Assembly: GCA_027624035.1 (NCBI GenBank)
Contig: JAQBUI010000010.1
Coordinates: 24,289-88,288 of the forward strand
Length of the DNA: 64,000 bases
Direction: 5' to 3'
DNA from: Pseudomonadota bacterium
GTDB lineage: Bacteria; Pseudomonadota; Gammaproteobacteria; Pseudomonadales; Azotimanducaceae
A program made the position numbers and the translations under genes. Shown here one piece after another: positions 51,081 to 61,342 of the stretch (position 1 is its first letter; the number at the start of each line of letters is the position of its first letter). Under the pieces are notes generated by a model. That model was not told the origin of the DNA, did no database searches, and saw nothing but the letters and a program-made list of their open reading frames with translations.

Positions 51081-51392
51081 TCAGTGGCTATTGAGCACCA
51101 GAGTGACGCGACGTCCGTCCACATGATCAGGATAGTCAGAGGCCAGCCACTCCCGCTCCAGGCCCGGGTTATCTTTCAGTTCCGTCGCGAGGCCGCGCAC
51201 CAGCAGACCAATCCAGTGATCGGCATCAGACGATTCCCTGGTCTGACGTGCATGCCCGGCACTCATCTGAAACGTATAGAAGCGGCTTCGCGCCATCTCG
51301 GAAAAGTGCTTCTGGTCACGGCGAGACAGCCGCTCACCGCGGCAGCCCTGCAGCCAGATCTCGTTCGGTGATAGTCGGTCGTTATTGTGCAT
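51081..51392 (-). CDS. Hypothetical protein (possible fragment)
   Basis: About 103 residues from ATG 51392 (MHNNDRLSPNEIW). The middle part (FSEMARSRFYTFQMSAGHARQ..DADHWIGLLVRGLATEL) is helical and has the look of small conserved hypothetical proteins with a degraded N-terminus. No membrane segment, no motif. The track's GTG 51419 adds nine poor residues. I do not recognise it and it may be a decaying remnant. Confidence 0.45.
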   Translation of the reverse strand: MHNNDRLSPNEIWLQGCRGERLSRRDQKHFSEMARSRFYTFQMSAGHARQTRESSDADHWIGLLVRGLATELKDNPGLEREWLASDYPDHVDGRRVTLVLNSH

Positions 51393-51571
51393 GCAATGGC
51401 TTGTCGGTAGCGTCCACAAACAGGAAGACTCTGATCAGGTGGCTTTTCGGGAGCGTGCAGCTACCGAAGGCGCTCCATCTCAGGTTCCCCAGTGTACCCA
51501 AGTTGCCTCCAGGTTGTGGGTTCGGGTTAAGATTGAGCCATCATAGACGATGTCATGGGAGCCATCAGCGA

Positions 51572-52339
51572 ATGCCCGACATTCATGAAGTCATCCAGAC
51601 CATCTGCCTGTCTCTGCCGGAGGCAGAGGCCACGACCTCCCACGGCTCGCCGGACTATCGGGTGCGGGGCAAGACCTTTGCCACGTTCACGGTCAATCAC
51701 CACCGCGATGGCAGGCTCGCGCTGATACTGAACGCCTCCCGGGAAACCCAGGCCATGTACGTCGATGCGGCGCCGAAGATATTCTTTGTGCCGTCCTACG
51801 TGGGCCCAAGGGGCTGGTTCGGCATTGACCTGGCTGCCGGACTGCGATGGCAGCGGGTTGCGGAACTGGTTCGGGATGCCTACGTTCGTGTTGCACCAGC
51901 ATCGCTCGCAGACCAGGCCGTACCGCTGTCGCCGGTGCCCGAACCCGATACCGTGGACATTACCAGGATTGATCCCTTCTTTGCGCCGGCGAATCAGGCG
52001 CTGCTCGAATCACTGCGCGCCATTTGTCTGGCATTGCCCGAGACCTCGGAGGGCGCTTCTTTTGGTTGTCCGGCCTTCAAAGCAGGCAAGAAGACGTTTT
52101 GTGAATTCAGTTGCCGTGGCGGTCTGCCGAACGCGCTCATCTGGGTGGGCACCGACCGGCAGGCCGGCTTCATGCTCGACCCCAGGTTTGAGATCCCGGC
52201 CTATATGGGACACAACGGCTGGATCAGGCTGCGCTTCGATAATCGGTTCGACCCTGCCGAGGTGTCCCGACTGGTTGAGGACAGCTATCGGCATTTTGCA
52301 CTCAAGAGAATGCTCAAGGCCCTGGACGACGCGGCCTGA
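51572..52339 (+). CDS. Tandem MmcQ/YjbR-domain protein
   Basis: 255 residues with two MmcQ/YjbR (DUF419) domains. Domain 1 has ICLSLPEAEATTSHGSPDYRVRGKTFATF and FFVPSYVGPRGWFGIDL, domain 2 has ICLALPETSEGASFGCPAFKAGKKTFCEF and IPAYMGHNGWIRLRF. YjbR domains have a CyaY-like fold that may bind DNA; function is unknown. Two domains in one chain are less common than one. The track ORF starts 108 codons upstream, out of conserved sequence; ATG 51572 is chosen. Confidence 0.85.
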   Translation: MPDIHEVIQTICLSLPEAEATTSHGSPDYRVRGKTFATFTVNHHRDGRLALILNASRETQAMYVDAAPKIFFVPSYVGPRGWFGIDLAAGLRWQRVAELVRDAYVRVAPASLADQAVPLSPVPEPDTVDITRIDPFFAPANQALLESLRAICLALPETSEGASFGCPAFKAGKKTFCEFSCRGGLPNALIWVGTDRQAGFMLDPRFEIPAYMGHNGWIRLRFDNRFDPAEVSRLVEDSYRHFALKRMLKALDDAA

Positions 52340-52342
52340 CGC

Positions 52343-54373
52343 TCACCCGGAACGGGTCTGCAGATTAACGAAGTTCCGGTAGTGGCCGCCCTCCCGTGCC
52401 ATCAGCTCCCTGTGGCTGCCCTGCTCCATGATGTGGCCCTCTTCCAGGAATACGATCTTGTCCGCGTGCGAGATGGTCGACAGCCGATGCGCGATGATGA
52501 TCACCAGCCGGTCCCGCGCCGCTTCATGCAGTGAACTGACCAGGAACTCCTCGGTTTCCGGATCAAGTGCCGAGGTGGGCTCATCCAGAATCAGGATTCT
52601 GGAATCCCGCAGCAGGCCCCTGGCAATCGCGATCCTTTGTTTCTGGCCGACCGAAAGCTTGCTGCTGGTGGTGCCGAGTTTGGTGTCATAGCCGTCCGGC
52701 AGCTTCGACACGAAATCATGGGCGCCTGCGATCCGGGCCACTTTCTGGACTTCCTCCAGGGTTGCTTCCGGCTTGCCGAACCGGATGTTGTCAAAGATGG
52801 AATCCGAGAACAGCTGGGTTTCCTGAAACACATAGGTCACCTGACTGCGCAGGCTGGACATGGTCACATCGTTGACATCGACGTCATCAATCAGTACCTC
52901 GCCCTCACTGGCTACCCGAAAGCGCGGGATCAGATAGGCGAGACTCGTTTTGCCGGCACCGGTCGGGCCGACCAGCGCCACGATCTGGCCCACGTTCGCC
53001 TCAAGGTTAATCTCCGTCAGCGCCCGGCGTCCGTCCGGATAGACCAGACCCACGCCACGCATGGAAACCCCGCGCTGAATATAGGGTAACTCGCGGCTGC
53101 CCATGTCCTCTTCCGACGGCAGATCCATCAGTGCAAACACCCGCCGCATCCCGGCCACGTTTTCCTGCAACTCGATCCACAGCCTGGAGAAACTGGTCGC
53201 CGGGCCGCGCATCCAGGCGAAGTAGAAGAACAACGCGCCGTAATCACCCGGCGTCATTTCACCCGTGATCACCTTGCTGGAGATGAAGAAAAACACCGCC
53301 GTGATGATCAGGGTGTGGGCCAGCCCCATCAGCTGACCAATGACGATGTACACCAGCACCACGTGCCGGTAACGGGTAAAGGAATCACCGGAGTCGGCAT
53401 CAAAGCGCTCACTTTCCTGCTTGTTGCCACCCAGGCTCTGGACCGCAAGTACGTTGTCCATGCCCTCTTCGATGGTGCTGGTGGTAATGGTCCCCGCTGC
53501 CCGGCTGGCCTGGCCCCGACGGCGCATGATCCTGGAAAACGGCAGGGTCAGGACGAAGTAAACCGGAAACAGCGCGAACGCAAACCAGACCACTTCCGGC
53601 GCGTTGGGATAGGCGCTCAGCATGGTGAACATGGCCATCAGGAATACCGTGGTGGACATCAGCGGCCGGTTGATGACCTCATAGAAGATGTAGTTGATCG
53701 ACGGGGTGTCGTACATCACCCGGTATACCGCATCACCGATTCGCTGGTCTTCCAGGGTGGTCACCGGCAGCGACTTGATCTTCTCGAACAGTTGCGCGCG
53801 CAGCGTATGATTGACGGACTGGGTCAGGCGCATGTTCAGCAAAAACTCGAAATAGCCCCAGATGCCGCCGGCAAAACTGTGGCCACCATGCACCTTGTTG
53901 TCGGTCTTGGTGGCAACGTCGTGCCCCTCTTCCATGCCGGCTTCCACCGTATCGTTGGATTCGGGTGCGAAGGCGCCGATGGTGATCACCATGAAGACGG
54001 CGATCCCCACCAGGGTGACCAGGATCTCCCAGGGCGTATAGCCGTACATATACTCGATCAGTGGCCGGATGAAGACCGGGTAGTTCTTCGCCTCCTCCAG
54101 GGGTTTATCGAGCACCACGTGATCGATGATGATCTTTACCGGCCACGGCAACAGCATGACCGGCGCCGCGAGCGCACCCCACATCATGATGTACTTGATG
54201 GTAAAGCGGCCCCAGAAGTAGCGCAGCAACTTCATGCCACGGCCGATGATGCGAATGGACTCGCGGGTATCAATATCCGTCGACTGGTCCAGCAGGCTGG
54301 CCCGTGCGTCGAGCTCCGCCTCCTGCTGTCGCAGATTCTTCTTTCCGGGTGCGTCGATCGAGATTTCAGCCAT
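52343..54373 (-). CDS. ABC exporter, TMD-NBD half 1
   Basis: 676 residues. Six membrane helices (about residues 55-350) then an NBD: LVGPTGAGKTSLAYL (Walker A), ETQLFSDSIFDNIRFG (Q-loop region), LSVGQKQRIAIARGLLRDSRILILDEPTSALD (signature, Walker B, catalytic Glu), AHRLSTI (H-loop). Starts two bases after the partner gene's stop. Together they probably form a heterodimeric exporter of lipids, drugs or peptides in the inner membrane; substrate unknown. It is convergent with the YjbR gene. Confidence 0.9.
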   Translation of the reverse strand: MAEISIDAPGKKNLRQQEAELDARASLLDQSTDIDTRESIRIIGRGMKLLRYFWGRFTIKYIMMWGALAAPVMLLPWPVKIIIDHVVLDKPLEEAKNYPVFIRPLIEYMYGYTPWEILVTLVGIAVFMVITIGAFAPESNDTVEAGMEEGHDVATKTDNKVHGGHSFAGGIWGYFEFLLNMRLTQSVNHTLRAQLFEKIKSLPVTTLEDQRIGDAVYRVMYDTPSINYIFYEVINRPLMSTTVFLMAMFTMLSAYPNAPEVVWFAFALFPVYFVLTLPFSRIMRRRGQASRAAGTITTSTIEEGMDNVLAVQSLGGNKQESERFDADSGDSFTRYRHVVLVYIVIGQLMGLAHTLIITAVFFFISSKVITGEMTPGDYGALFFYFAWMRGPATSFSRLWIELQENVAGMRRVFALMDLPSEEDMGSRELPYIQRGVSMRGVGLVYPDGRRALTEINLEANVGQIVALVGPTGAGKTSLAYLIPRFRVASEGEVLIDDVDVNDVTMSSLRSQVTYVFQETQLFSDSIFDNIRFGKPEATLEEVQKVARIAGAHDFVSKLPDGYDTKLGTTSSKLSVGQKQRIAIARGLLRDSRILILDEPTSALDPETEEFLVSSLHEAARDRLVIIIAHRLSTISHADKIVFLEEGHIMEQGSHRELMAREGGHYRNFVNLQTRSG

Positions 54374-54375
54374 GA

Positions 54376-56784
54376 CTATGCCTCCCCTTCATCGTGGTGG
54401 GAGAGGTGTGATTCCGCCTCCACAAACGACCGATATCGACCGCCTTCAATCTGCATCAACGCTTCATGAGAACCGTTCTCAATGATCGTGCCCTGGTCCA
54501 GATAGACAATGTTGTCTGCCTGACGGATGGTGGAGATACGGTGGGTGATCAGGAAGATCGCCCGGTTCTTGCCCCACTCCGACAGATTCTGCATCACCTG
54601 ATGCTCTGTCGCCGCGTCCAGCGCGGCGGTGGGTTCATCCAGAATCAGCAGGGGGGTATCGCGAACCACTGCCCGGGCAATAGACAGCCTTTGCCGCTGC
54701 CCGGTAGACAGCCGACCACCGCGATCACCCAGCATGGTGTCAAGGCCCTGGGGCAGGCCGGCCACATAATCCTCCATGCCGGCCACCCGGACGGCCTCCC
54801 TGACCTGCGCATCAGTCGCCCCGGGGGCGACATAACGGATATTGTCCCGCACCGACATGGCAAACAGTACATTCTCCTGCAGGGCGATGGCGATGTTCTT
54901 GCGCAGTGACTCGACCTGATATTTTCTGAGGTCAACCCCGTCGATCGTGATGCTGCCCTCCACCGGATCATAGAGCCGCAGCAACATACCCATGAGTGAA
55001 CTCTTGCCCGACCCGGTGGGGCCCACGATGGCGGTGATGGTGCTCGGCTCGGCTGTCAGGCTGACGCCCTCCAGCACGGGCCGGTCCGGCTCGTAGGCGA
55101 AATGCACGTTGTCGAAGCGGATGCCCTGCTGCAGGCCATCGAACGGGATCGCATCGGTGTCGTCCTGCACATCCGGTTCGATGTCCAGAATGTCGAATAC
55201 CCGCTGCAGGCCCATGGCGATATCCTGTGCGGTCAGCCACTGCCGCATCAGGCCGCGCACATCATTGGTGGCCTCTACGAACTGGGCCTTGGTCCAGTTG
55301 AAGGCCGCCAGGTTCCAGACCACGAAACTCACACCCACCAGCGCGATCAGATCCTTGGCAAACGTCTCGTCACCCTGATTGGCCCACCAGGCCATCATGA
55401 ACTCGCCCGTCAGCAGGAACGCCGCCGAAATGGTGTACATGACAATGGTCACGAGGGCAACGAGGCGTCGTACCCGATAGGCGGCATTGAAGGCGACGAT
55501 GGAATCATCCTCAAATACATTCTGGGTGCGTTGTTCCGCCCCATAGGCCTTGATGACCCGGATGGCCGCGAAACACTCCTGAACCCGGGAGGTCACATCG
55601 GACGTGGCGGCCCGATAGACGAGGGACCGGGTGCGCATCCGGGGCATCGCCCAGCGGGCCCAGAGCAGCGCCGGAATGACGATCGAAATGGCCACCAGAC
55701 CGAGCCATGGCGACAGCAGGGTGACAAATACCGCACAGGTAAAATAGCTGATCAACGTGATGGTGACCCCCATGAGGCGGTCGATCACGGCCGTCACCTG
55801 GGCAGAATCCTGATACACCCGAAAGATGGAATCACCAACGCGATGGTCACTGTGATACTGCAGTGAAAGCTTGTGCCAGCGCTCTACGAGGGCAATGCGC
55901 AACCGCTGGTTGATCTGCTGCATGATCCACACCCGATAATACGGCTGGATGATGTTGATGGGCACCTGCACCGCCCACAGCGTCAGCGAGATCTTCACGT
56001 AGAGCCACTGCACCTCGTAGCGCTGCGCCTCGCTTAAGGTAGCCAGTTCCTCCCGGCTCCAGGATGGCAGACCCGCCATCGCCGCCACTGTGGGCATCAG
56101 GGGTTCGGCCTGCAGGATCGACTGATTCAGCAGGTCCGCCAGCACCAGACCAAACACGAGCCCGATGATCCGCTGCAGCCAGACAATGGCGTAGAAGTAG
56201 ACCAGATGCGCCGCGACCCGGATACGAAAGTTCACCCGACCGTCCGTGACCCGATACTGCACCATCCAGCCGAACACACAGGCAAGGGTCACCAGCGCCG
56301 TATAGACGCCATCCTGCCAGCCAGTGACAACAAACGACGCCACCACATTGGCGATGATCCCCGCCGTCACCAGCGCCAGTGCGGACCAGGTCTGCTGCTC
56401 ACCGGTGGTGAATGCCACCGGCCACGAGGCAATCACCATGATCGCGACAGTGCCGTACAGAATGGACATGGGGAATTCGATCCCGCCCGGTACCCAGCCG
56501 AGGATTGGTGTCAACGCCACGAGGGTAATCAGGAAGGGCGCATAGCCGAAACGATATCCGCCCCCGGCGACGTTCTCGGCAATGCGATCTTCGATGCCCT
56601 CACCGGGAATGAACCAGCGCCCCATGATCAGGGGGCGAATGTACGGCCAGGCCCGCAGGAAAAGCTTCAGGATGACGGTGAAACTGTGGCTGTCGTCTGC
56701 TACCGACCGGTCCCGATCAGCCGGGATCGGGCCGTCACCGATGATCGGCAGGGCGTGGGCGCGTGCGTTGGCGGTATCGCTCAT
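54376..56784 (-). CDS. ABC exporter, TMD-NBD half 2 with long N-terminus
   Basis: 802 residues. A long extra N-terminal region (about residues 50-210) with four or so added membrane segments precedes the standard six-helix TMD and NBD: VGPTGSGKSSLMGML, LQENVLFAMSVRDNIRYV, LSTGQRQRLSIARAVVRDTPLLILDEPTAALD, THRISTI. Both halves keep consensus ATP sites. The track starts at 56820 where the SD is wrongly spaced; ATG 56784 with AGAGG 10 bases upstream is used. The added helices may recognise a partner protein or a lipid substrate. Confidence 0.88.
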   Translation of the reverse strand: MSDTANARAHALPIIGDGPIPADRDRSVADDSHSFTVILKLFLRAWPYIRPLIMGRWFIPGEGIEDRIAENVAGGGYRFGYAPFLITLVALTPILGWVPGGIEFPMSILYGTVAIMVIASWPVAFTTGEQQTWSALALVTAGIIANVVASFVVTGWQDGVYTALVTLACVFGWMVQYRVTDGRVNFRIRVAAHLVYFYAIVWLQRIIGLVFGLVLADLLNQSILQAEPLMPTVAAMAGLPSWSREELATLSEAQRYEVQWLYVKISLTLWAVQVPINIIQPYYRVWIMQQINQRLRIALVERWHKLSLQYHSDHRVGDSIFRVYQDSAQVTAVIDRLMGVTITLISYFTCAVFVTLLSPWLGLVAISIVIPALLWARWAMPRMRTRSLVYRAATSDVTSRVQECFAAIRVIKAYGAEQRTQNVFEDDSIVAFNAAYRVRRLVALVTIVMYTISAAFLLTGEFMMAWWANQGDETFAKDLIALVGVSFVVWNLAAFNWTKAQFVEATNDVRGLMRQWLTAQDIAMGLQRVFDILDIEPDVQDDTDAIPFDGLQQGIRFDNVHFAYEPDRPVLEGVSLTAEPSTITAIVGPTGSGKSSLMGMLLRLYDPVEGSITIDGVDLRKYQVESLRKNIAIALQENVLFAMSVRDNIRYVAPGATDAQVREAVRVAGMEDYVAGLPQGLDTMLGDRGGRLSTGQRQRLSIARAVVRDTPLLILDEPTAALDAATEHQVMQNLSEWGKNRAIFLITHRISTIRQADNIVYLDQGTIIENGSHEALMQIEGGRYRSFVEAESHLSHHDEGEA

Positions 56785-56938
56785 GGCTGTCGGACCTCTT
56801 GTTATTGACCGGTCGTTCATTTCCCGGCGTTTATTGGTTGCGTCTGGGCGATCGAGACACTATACACATGGCTATAGAGCAGATAATGCCGACATCCGGA
56901 CGAAAAACACAGTCTTCGGCACATCTTTACGTTCGGGA

Positions 56939-56974
56939 TTTGTAAGCCATTCTCTAAACCAGTTTGTAAGCCAT
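56939..56974 (+). repeat. Two TTTGTAAGCCAT repeats (24-bp period)
   Basis: TTTGTAAGCCAT occurs at 56939 and 56963, in the divergent space between the ABC exporter and the SDR gene. The spacing is about two helical turns, so it might be a regulator site. The rest of 56785-57077 shows nothing recognisable. Confidence 0.5.
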
Positions 56975-57077
56975 CTTTTGAGCAATCCTGTGACCGGTTC
57001 CTGTTCCCCTCGCGGCCGCCATTTGACGCCGCCGTCATCAACTGGTTTAGTCGCCCCAAATCAACTGGAGAGACAAC

Positions 57078-57860
57078 ATGGCATTTGCACCTTTCGATCT
57101 CGGCGGCAAGGTCGCACTCATCACCGGCGGCAACGGCGGCATTGGCCTGGGCTTTGGCAAGGGCGTTGCCGCGGCGGGTGCGGACGTGGTGATCTGGGGC
57201 ACCAATGAGGCCAAGAACGCCGCGGCGGTAAAGGAACTGGAAGGCTTCGGAACCCGGGTGACGGCCATGCGCTGCGACGTCTCCGACCCGGATGCGGTGA
57301 ACGCCAGCTTCGATACCGTGGTGGCGGACTTTGGGCGGGTCGATGCCTGTTTTGCCAACGCCGGCATCCCCGGGGGAGGACCGAATTTCGATGAAATGGA
57401 CAACGACAACTGGCGCCGCATGATGTCGGTCAACCTGGACGGTGTCTTTTATACCTTCCGAAAGGCCGCGGGGCATATGCGACAACGCGCTGAAAACGGT
57501 GACCCGGGTGGACGCCTGATCGGCACCACCAGCCTGTCTGCGTTTTCCGGAGCGCCCCGCAGCGCCCACTATGCCTCCACCAAGGGCGCCATGAACTCGA
57601 TGATCCGGTCGCTTGCAGTGGGTTATGCGCGCTGGGGCGTCACGGCACACACGGTGATGCCCGGCTGGATAGAAACCGCCATGACCGAAGGCTCCTTCGA
57701 CAACGAACGGTTTGTCGACAACGTGCTCAAGCGGGTACCCATGCGCCGCTGGGGCACCCCCGAGGACTTCTCCGGGCTCGCCGTTTACCTTATGAGTGAC
57801 GCCAGTGCCTACCACACCGGGGATAACTTCCTGATTGACGGCGGCTACTGGATCTTCTGA
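57078..57860 (+). CDS. Short-chain dehydrogenase/reductase
   Basis: 260 residues, classical SDR. VALITGGNGGIGLGFGKG (T-G-x3-G-I-G cofactor loop), NAGIPGGG, TTSLSAFSGAPRSAHYASTKGAM (catalytic Ser and Y-x-x-x-K), and a C-terminus FLIDGGYWIF typical of reductases of 3-oxo groups. Reduces or oxidises a hydroxyl/keto group with NAD(P). ATG 57078 has CTGGAGAGA upstream. Faces the ThDP enzyme gene at its end. Confidence 0.9.
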   Translation: MAFAPFDLGGKVALITGGNGGIGLGFGKGVAAAGADVVIWGTNEAKNAAAVKELEGFGTRVTAMRCDVSDPDAVNASFDTVVADFGRVDACFANAGIPGGGPNFDEMDNDNWRRMMSVNLDGVFYTFRKAAGHMRQRAENGDPGGRLIGTTSLSAFSGAPRSAHYASTKGAMNSMIRSLAVGYARWGVTAHTVMPGWIETAMTEGSFDNERFVDNVLKRVPMRRWGTPEDFSGLAVYLMSDASAYHTGDNFLIDGGYWIF

Positions 57861-57879
57861 CACCGGCAGGCATCAGCCA

Positions 57880-59595
57880 TCAGGAGGCAAGGGTGTAGGC
57901 CTTGTACCAGCTCTGGTCTGCGCCCGCCCCCACATTGGTGATGTGTACATCCAGCAGATAAGGCTCGCCCGCGGCCTGAACCTCGCGGGCGCGCTTGAGC
58001 GCGCCGTCCAGTTCACCGGGCTCGTGGACATGCTGGCCCTCAATGCCCTGGGCTTTCGCCAGCAGCACGTAATCGATCGCCGGGTCACCCAGGTAGGTCT
58101 CGGGGTATTTGTTCTGCTCCTTCATGTTGCCGCCCCAGCGGGCGAAATTCACGCGCACGGTCTGGTACTGCATGTTGTTCCAGACCACCGTGATGATCGG
58201 CAGGCCATAGCGTGCCATGGTCCAGAAACCGGAGGATGAATACATCACCGAGCCATCGCCAATGCTGAGCACGCCCGGCCGGTCCGGGGTCGCCAACTGG
58301 GCGCCCACCGCACTGCCCACGCCGTAGCCAAGGCTGCCTCCGTAGGTCCGCACATAGCGCCAGTCGTCCTTGCCATAGCCGAAGGGCATCAGGTGATCGG
58401 CTGCCATGAAGTTTTCAGACACGACCTGGGTGTTCGGCGCGAGACACTCGGCCATGCGATGGCCCAGGAAATTGGGATGAATCGGGTTGTCACCGGAGTG
58501 GGACAGGGCTTCTTCGCTCTGCTGGGCGAGCCGGGCTTCAGATTGTTTTTTCAGGTCACCGCGTCGCTGGGACAGGTGGTGCAGATTCGCATCCGCCGGA
58601 TTCCAGCGGGCATTGATGGCCGCCAGCGCATGCTTGACGTTGGACAGAATGCCAACGTCCAGTGCAAAGGTATTGCCCAGTTGCCCCGCGTCCTGGCCGA
58701 TGCCAATCTTGAAGGCATTGGGGAAGCGGTCATCCGTTGGATTGGCGCGGGTATTGGGCCGGTAGCCCACGCAGCAGACCACGTCATATTCATCATCGCG
58801 CATCGCGTCCACCAGACCGACAAAGTTCGGATGGGACCGTGGGAACGAGCCGAAGTCAAAAAAGCCGATCGCCACTGGCAGGGCATAGTTGTCCGCCAGT
58901 TCCAGGATTTCCTGGTGGGCACCGGCGTTGGGCACATCCGGCCCGACCACCAGTAGCGGTTTTTTGGCATTGAGGAGCGCATCGGTTATCTGGTCCAGGG
59001 CCGAATCACCCGGCACATGAGCCGTCTCCACCGGATGCCCGGTTGCGATGGTTGCCTCCACGTCCTTGGCGTCCAGCGCACCGGCGGCGTAGGCCACGTA
59101 GACCGGGCCGGTCGGCATGGTAGTGGCTTCCTTGAATGCGCGCCGGGTCGCCATGGGAATACCGCGAGGGTCACGCACTTCCCAGCGCTTCTTGGTCACA
59201 TCCTGCACGGTACTGATCTGGGAGAACCCGGCACTGACGGCCAGCGTGCCATGATCCCCAAATGAACCGGTATCACCCATCCCCGAGGTCACCACCATGG
59301 GGGTGCCGTCGAAATAAGCGTTATACAACTGCCCGGAGCCCTGGCGGGTTCCAGCAGCCAGGTGCACATTGACGAACGCGGGCTTGCGCGCGGCGCGGGC
59401 GTAGCCATCAGCCGCAGACAACACCAGGGACTCGTTCAGCAGCAGGATGGGCTGCACCCCCGGGACAGTCAGGAACGCATCGAAAAAACCGGCCTCGGCA
59501 CTGCCCGTGTTGGTAAACGCATATTCCACGTCCTGGGCCACGAGCTGATGCATCAGCAATTCGCCCCCTGTTCCTTTCACCTTTTGTCCGCTCAT
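57880..59595 (-). CDS. Thiamine diphosphate-dependent enzyme (benzoylformate-decarboxylase/acetolactate-synthase-like)
   Basis: 571 residues with three ThDP-enzyme domains. The Glu of LLLNESLVLSAADGYAR activates the cofactor; the ThDP motif GDGSVMYSSSGFWTMARYGLPIITVVWNN is in domain 3. The middle domain (VVGPDVPN) lacks obvious FAD loops. Could decarboxylate a 2-oxo acid or carboligate; exact reaction unknown. ATG 59595. It is convergent with an SDR, so the two could reduce the aldehyde or ketone it makes. Confidence 0.88.
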   Translation of the reverse strand: MSGQKVKGTGGELLMHQLVAQDVEYAFTNTGSAEAGFFDAFLTVPGVQPILLLNESLVLSAADGYARAARKPAFVNVHLAAGTRQGSGQLYNAYFDGTPMVVTSGMGDTGSFGDHGTLAVSAGFSQISTVQDVTKKRWEVRDPRGIPMATRRAFKEATTMPTGPVYVAYAAGALDAKDVEATIATGHPVETAHVPGDSALDQITDALLNAKKPLLVVGPDVPNAGAHQEILELADNYALPVAIGFFDFGSFPRSHPNFVGLVDAMRDDEYDVVCCVGYRPNTRANPTDDRFPNAFKIGIGQDAGQLGNTFALDVGILSNVKHALAAINARWNPADANLHHLSQRRGDLKKQSEARLAQQSEEALSHSGDNPIHPNFLGHRMAECLAPNTQVVSENFMAADHLMPFGYGKDDWRYVRTYGGSLGYGVGSAVGAQLATPDRPGVLSIGDGSVMYSSSGFWTMARYGLPIITVVWNNMQYQTVRVNFARWGGNMKEQNKYPETYLGDPAIDYVLLAKAQGIEGQHVHEPGELDGALKRAREVQAAGEPYLLDVHITNVGAGADQSWYKAYTLAS

Positions 59596-59821
59596 GAATG
59601 TTCTCTTCCTGCTGAATCAGAGCCACGCATGGTAAGTCGGTCCACGCGCCAAAAGCAAACCACGTGGCCGCGGTTGTCCCGCCCTGCCGGTCACGCTACT
59701 ATTGGTCACTACCGCACCGCAGCCAGATCAAGCGAATCCAATGATAGAGATTGCCACACACTCCTGAGATTTCCGGTCCGTCGTCTCACGAACGACCCAT
59801 GAAACCTATCGAGGTGAAGCA

Positions 59822-61336
59822 ATGCCTGCTGCACAATTTGTCGCCCTTCGCGACATGACCTTTTCTTACGACAGTTCCCCCGATCCACTCTTTATCGGGC
59901 TGAATGCACACTTTGACATCGGCTTCACCGGGGTGATCGGAGCCAATGGTGCTGGCAAGACCACGCTGATGAAGATCGTCTGTGGACTGCTGGTGCCGGA
60001 CAGCGGCTCGATTCAGGGCGCCGACCATGCCATCTATTGCGCCCAGCGCACGGACCGGCCCCCCGCCGGGCTGGACGAGTTTCTGCTGGACTACGATGGA
60101 GATGCCTGCACGGTTCGGGGGCGCCTCGGTATCGAGCACGACTTTGGCCAGCGCTGGGACTCACTCAGCCACGGCGAACGGAAGCGAACCCAGATTGGCT
60201 GCGCGCTGTGGCAGCAGCCGAGCCTGCTCGCCATCGACGAGCCAACCAACCACATTGACGCCGGGGCGCGGCTGATGCTCATCGACAGCCTCAGGGCCTT
60301 TCGAGGCATCGGGCTGATCGTCAGTCATGACCGGGACCTGCTGGACGAACTCTGCCAGCAATGTGTCTGGCTGACGCCCCCTTCTGCCCGGACATTCCCC
60401 GGTGGCTACAGCCTCGCCAGCAAACAGCGACAACTCGACCGGGAGACCACACAGCGGGAACATGACCAGGCCGCCAGGGAAAATAACCTGCTGCAACAGG
60501 AGCGGATCAAGCGACGGGAACTGGCATCCCGGGCCCATGCCGATCGGTCCAAGCGGGGCCTCGGCCGCAAGGACCACGATGCAAAGGCGAAAATTGATGC
60601 AGCCATCGTCTCCGGCAAGGATGGCCAGGCGGGCCGCCTGCTGCGCCAACTCGACGGCAGAGCCGAAAGGGCGCAAGAGCGTCTGGCGGACGCTCGGGTA
60701 GACAAGGAATACGAAATCGGGATCTGGTTGCCCGGGTCGGTATCACGCAGGCACCATCTGCTGCACCTCGCGCCGGACAAAATCCCACTCGGTGGTGACC
60801 GTACCCTCAGTTTTCCCCAGCTGCACATCGGCCCGGCTGACCGGATTGCCATCACCGGCGCCAACGGCCTCGGCAAATCCACACTGGTTCGCCACATCAT
60901 GACCTGCGCCAACGTGCCGCCGCAGCACCTGACCATCATGCCCCAGGAAGTCGATGCAGAGCTCAGCCGGCAGATACTGGACCAGGCAAGAGCCCTGCCG
61001 AAAGAATCACTCGGCCAGGTCATGAATATCGTCAGCCGCCTGGGCTCACGCCCACAGCGCCTGCTGGACAGCCGCGAGCCCAGCCCCGGCGAGGTCCGCA
61101 AACTGCTGCTGGCGCTGGGCATGGCACGTCTGCCCCATCTCATCGTCATGGACGAACCTACCAACCATCTGGACCTGCCTTCAATTGAGGCGCTGGAAGC
61201 GGCGCTCATGGACTGCCCCTGCGGCCTATTGTTAGTCAGCCACGATGAACGGTTTCTGTCCGGTCTGACGGGGCAGCGCTGGCGGATCTCGTCTGCCCGC
61301 GACGGCAATTCCGAACTGAACATCGAGCTCGAGTAA
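59822..61336 (+). CDS. ABC-F protein with degenerate second signature
   Basis: 504 residues with two NBDs and no membrane helix, so a soluble ABC-F ribosome-associated ATPase. NBD1: GANGAGKTTLM, LSHGERKRTQIG, LAIDEPTNHID. NBD2: GANGLGKSTLV, IVMDEPTNHLD but the signature is PSPGEVRKLLLALG rather than LSGGE. ABC-F proteins adjust the ribosome P or E site and may protect against antibiotics or stalling. ATG 59822 has GAGGTGA upstream. It is six bases before the next ABC-F gene. Confidence 0.87.
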   Translation: MPAAQFVALRDMTFSYDSSPDPLFIGLNAHFDIGFTGVIGANGAGKTTLMKIVCGLLVPDSGSIQGADHAIYCAQRTDRPPAGLDEFLLDYDGDACTVRGRLGIEHDFGQRWDSLSHGERKRTQIGCALWQQPSLLAIDEPTNHIDAGARLMLIDSLRAFRGIGLIVSHDRDLLDELCQQCVWLTPPSARTFPGGYSLASKQRQLDRETTQREHDQAARENNLLQQERIKRRELASRAHADRSKRGLGRKDHDAKAKIDAAIVSGKDGQAGRLLRQLDGRAERAQERLADARVDKEYEIGIWLPGSVSRRHHLLHLAPDKIPLGGDRTLSFPQLHIGPADRIAITGANGLGKSTLVRHIMTCANVPPQHLTIMPQEVDAELSRQILDQARALPKESLGQVMNIVSRLGSRPQRLLDSREPSPGEVRKLLLALGMARLPHLIVMDEPTNHLDLPSIEALEAALMDCPCGLLLVSHDERFLSGLTGQRWRISSARDGNSELNIELE

Positions 61337-61342
61337 CGGCAG

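Noticed and set aside
53315-54469. 384-residue plus-strand ORF
   Set aside because: Antisense shadow of the ABC exporter; His/Gly/Asp-rich composition typical of shadows.
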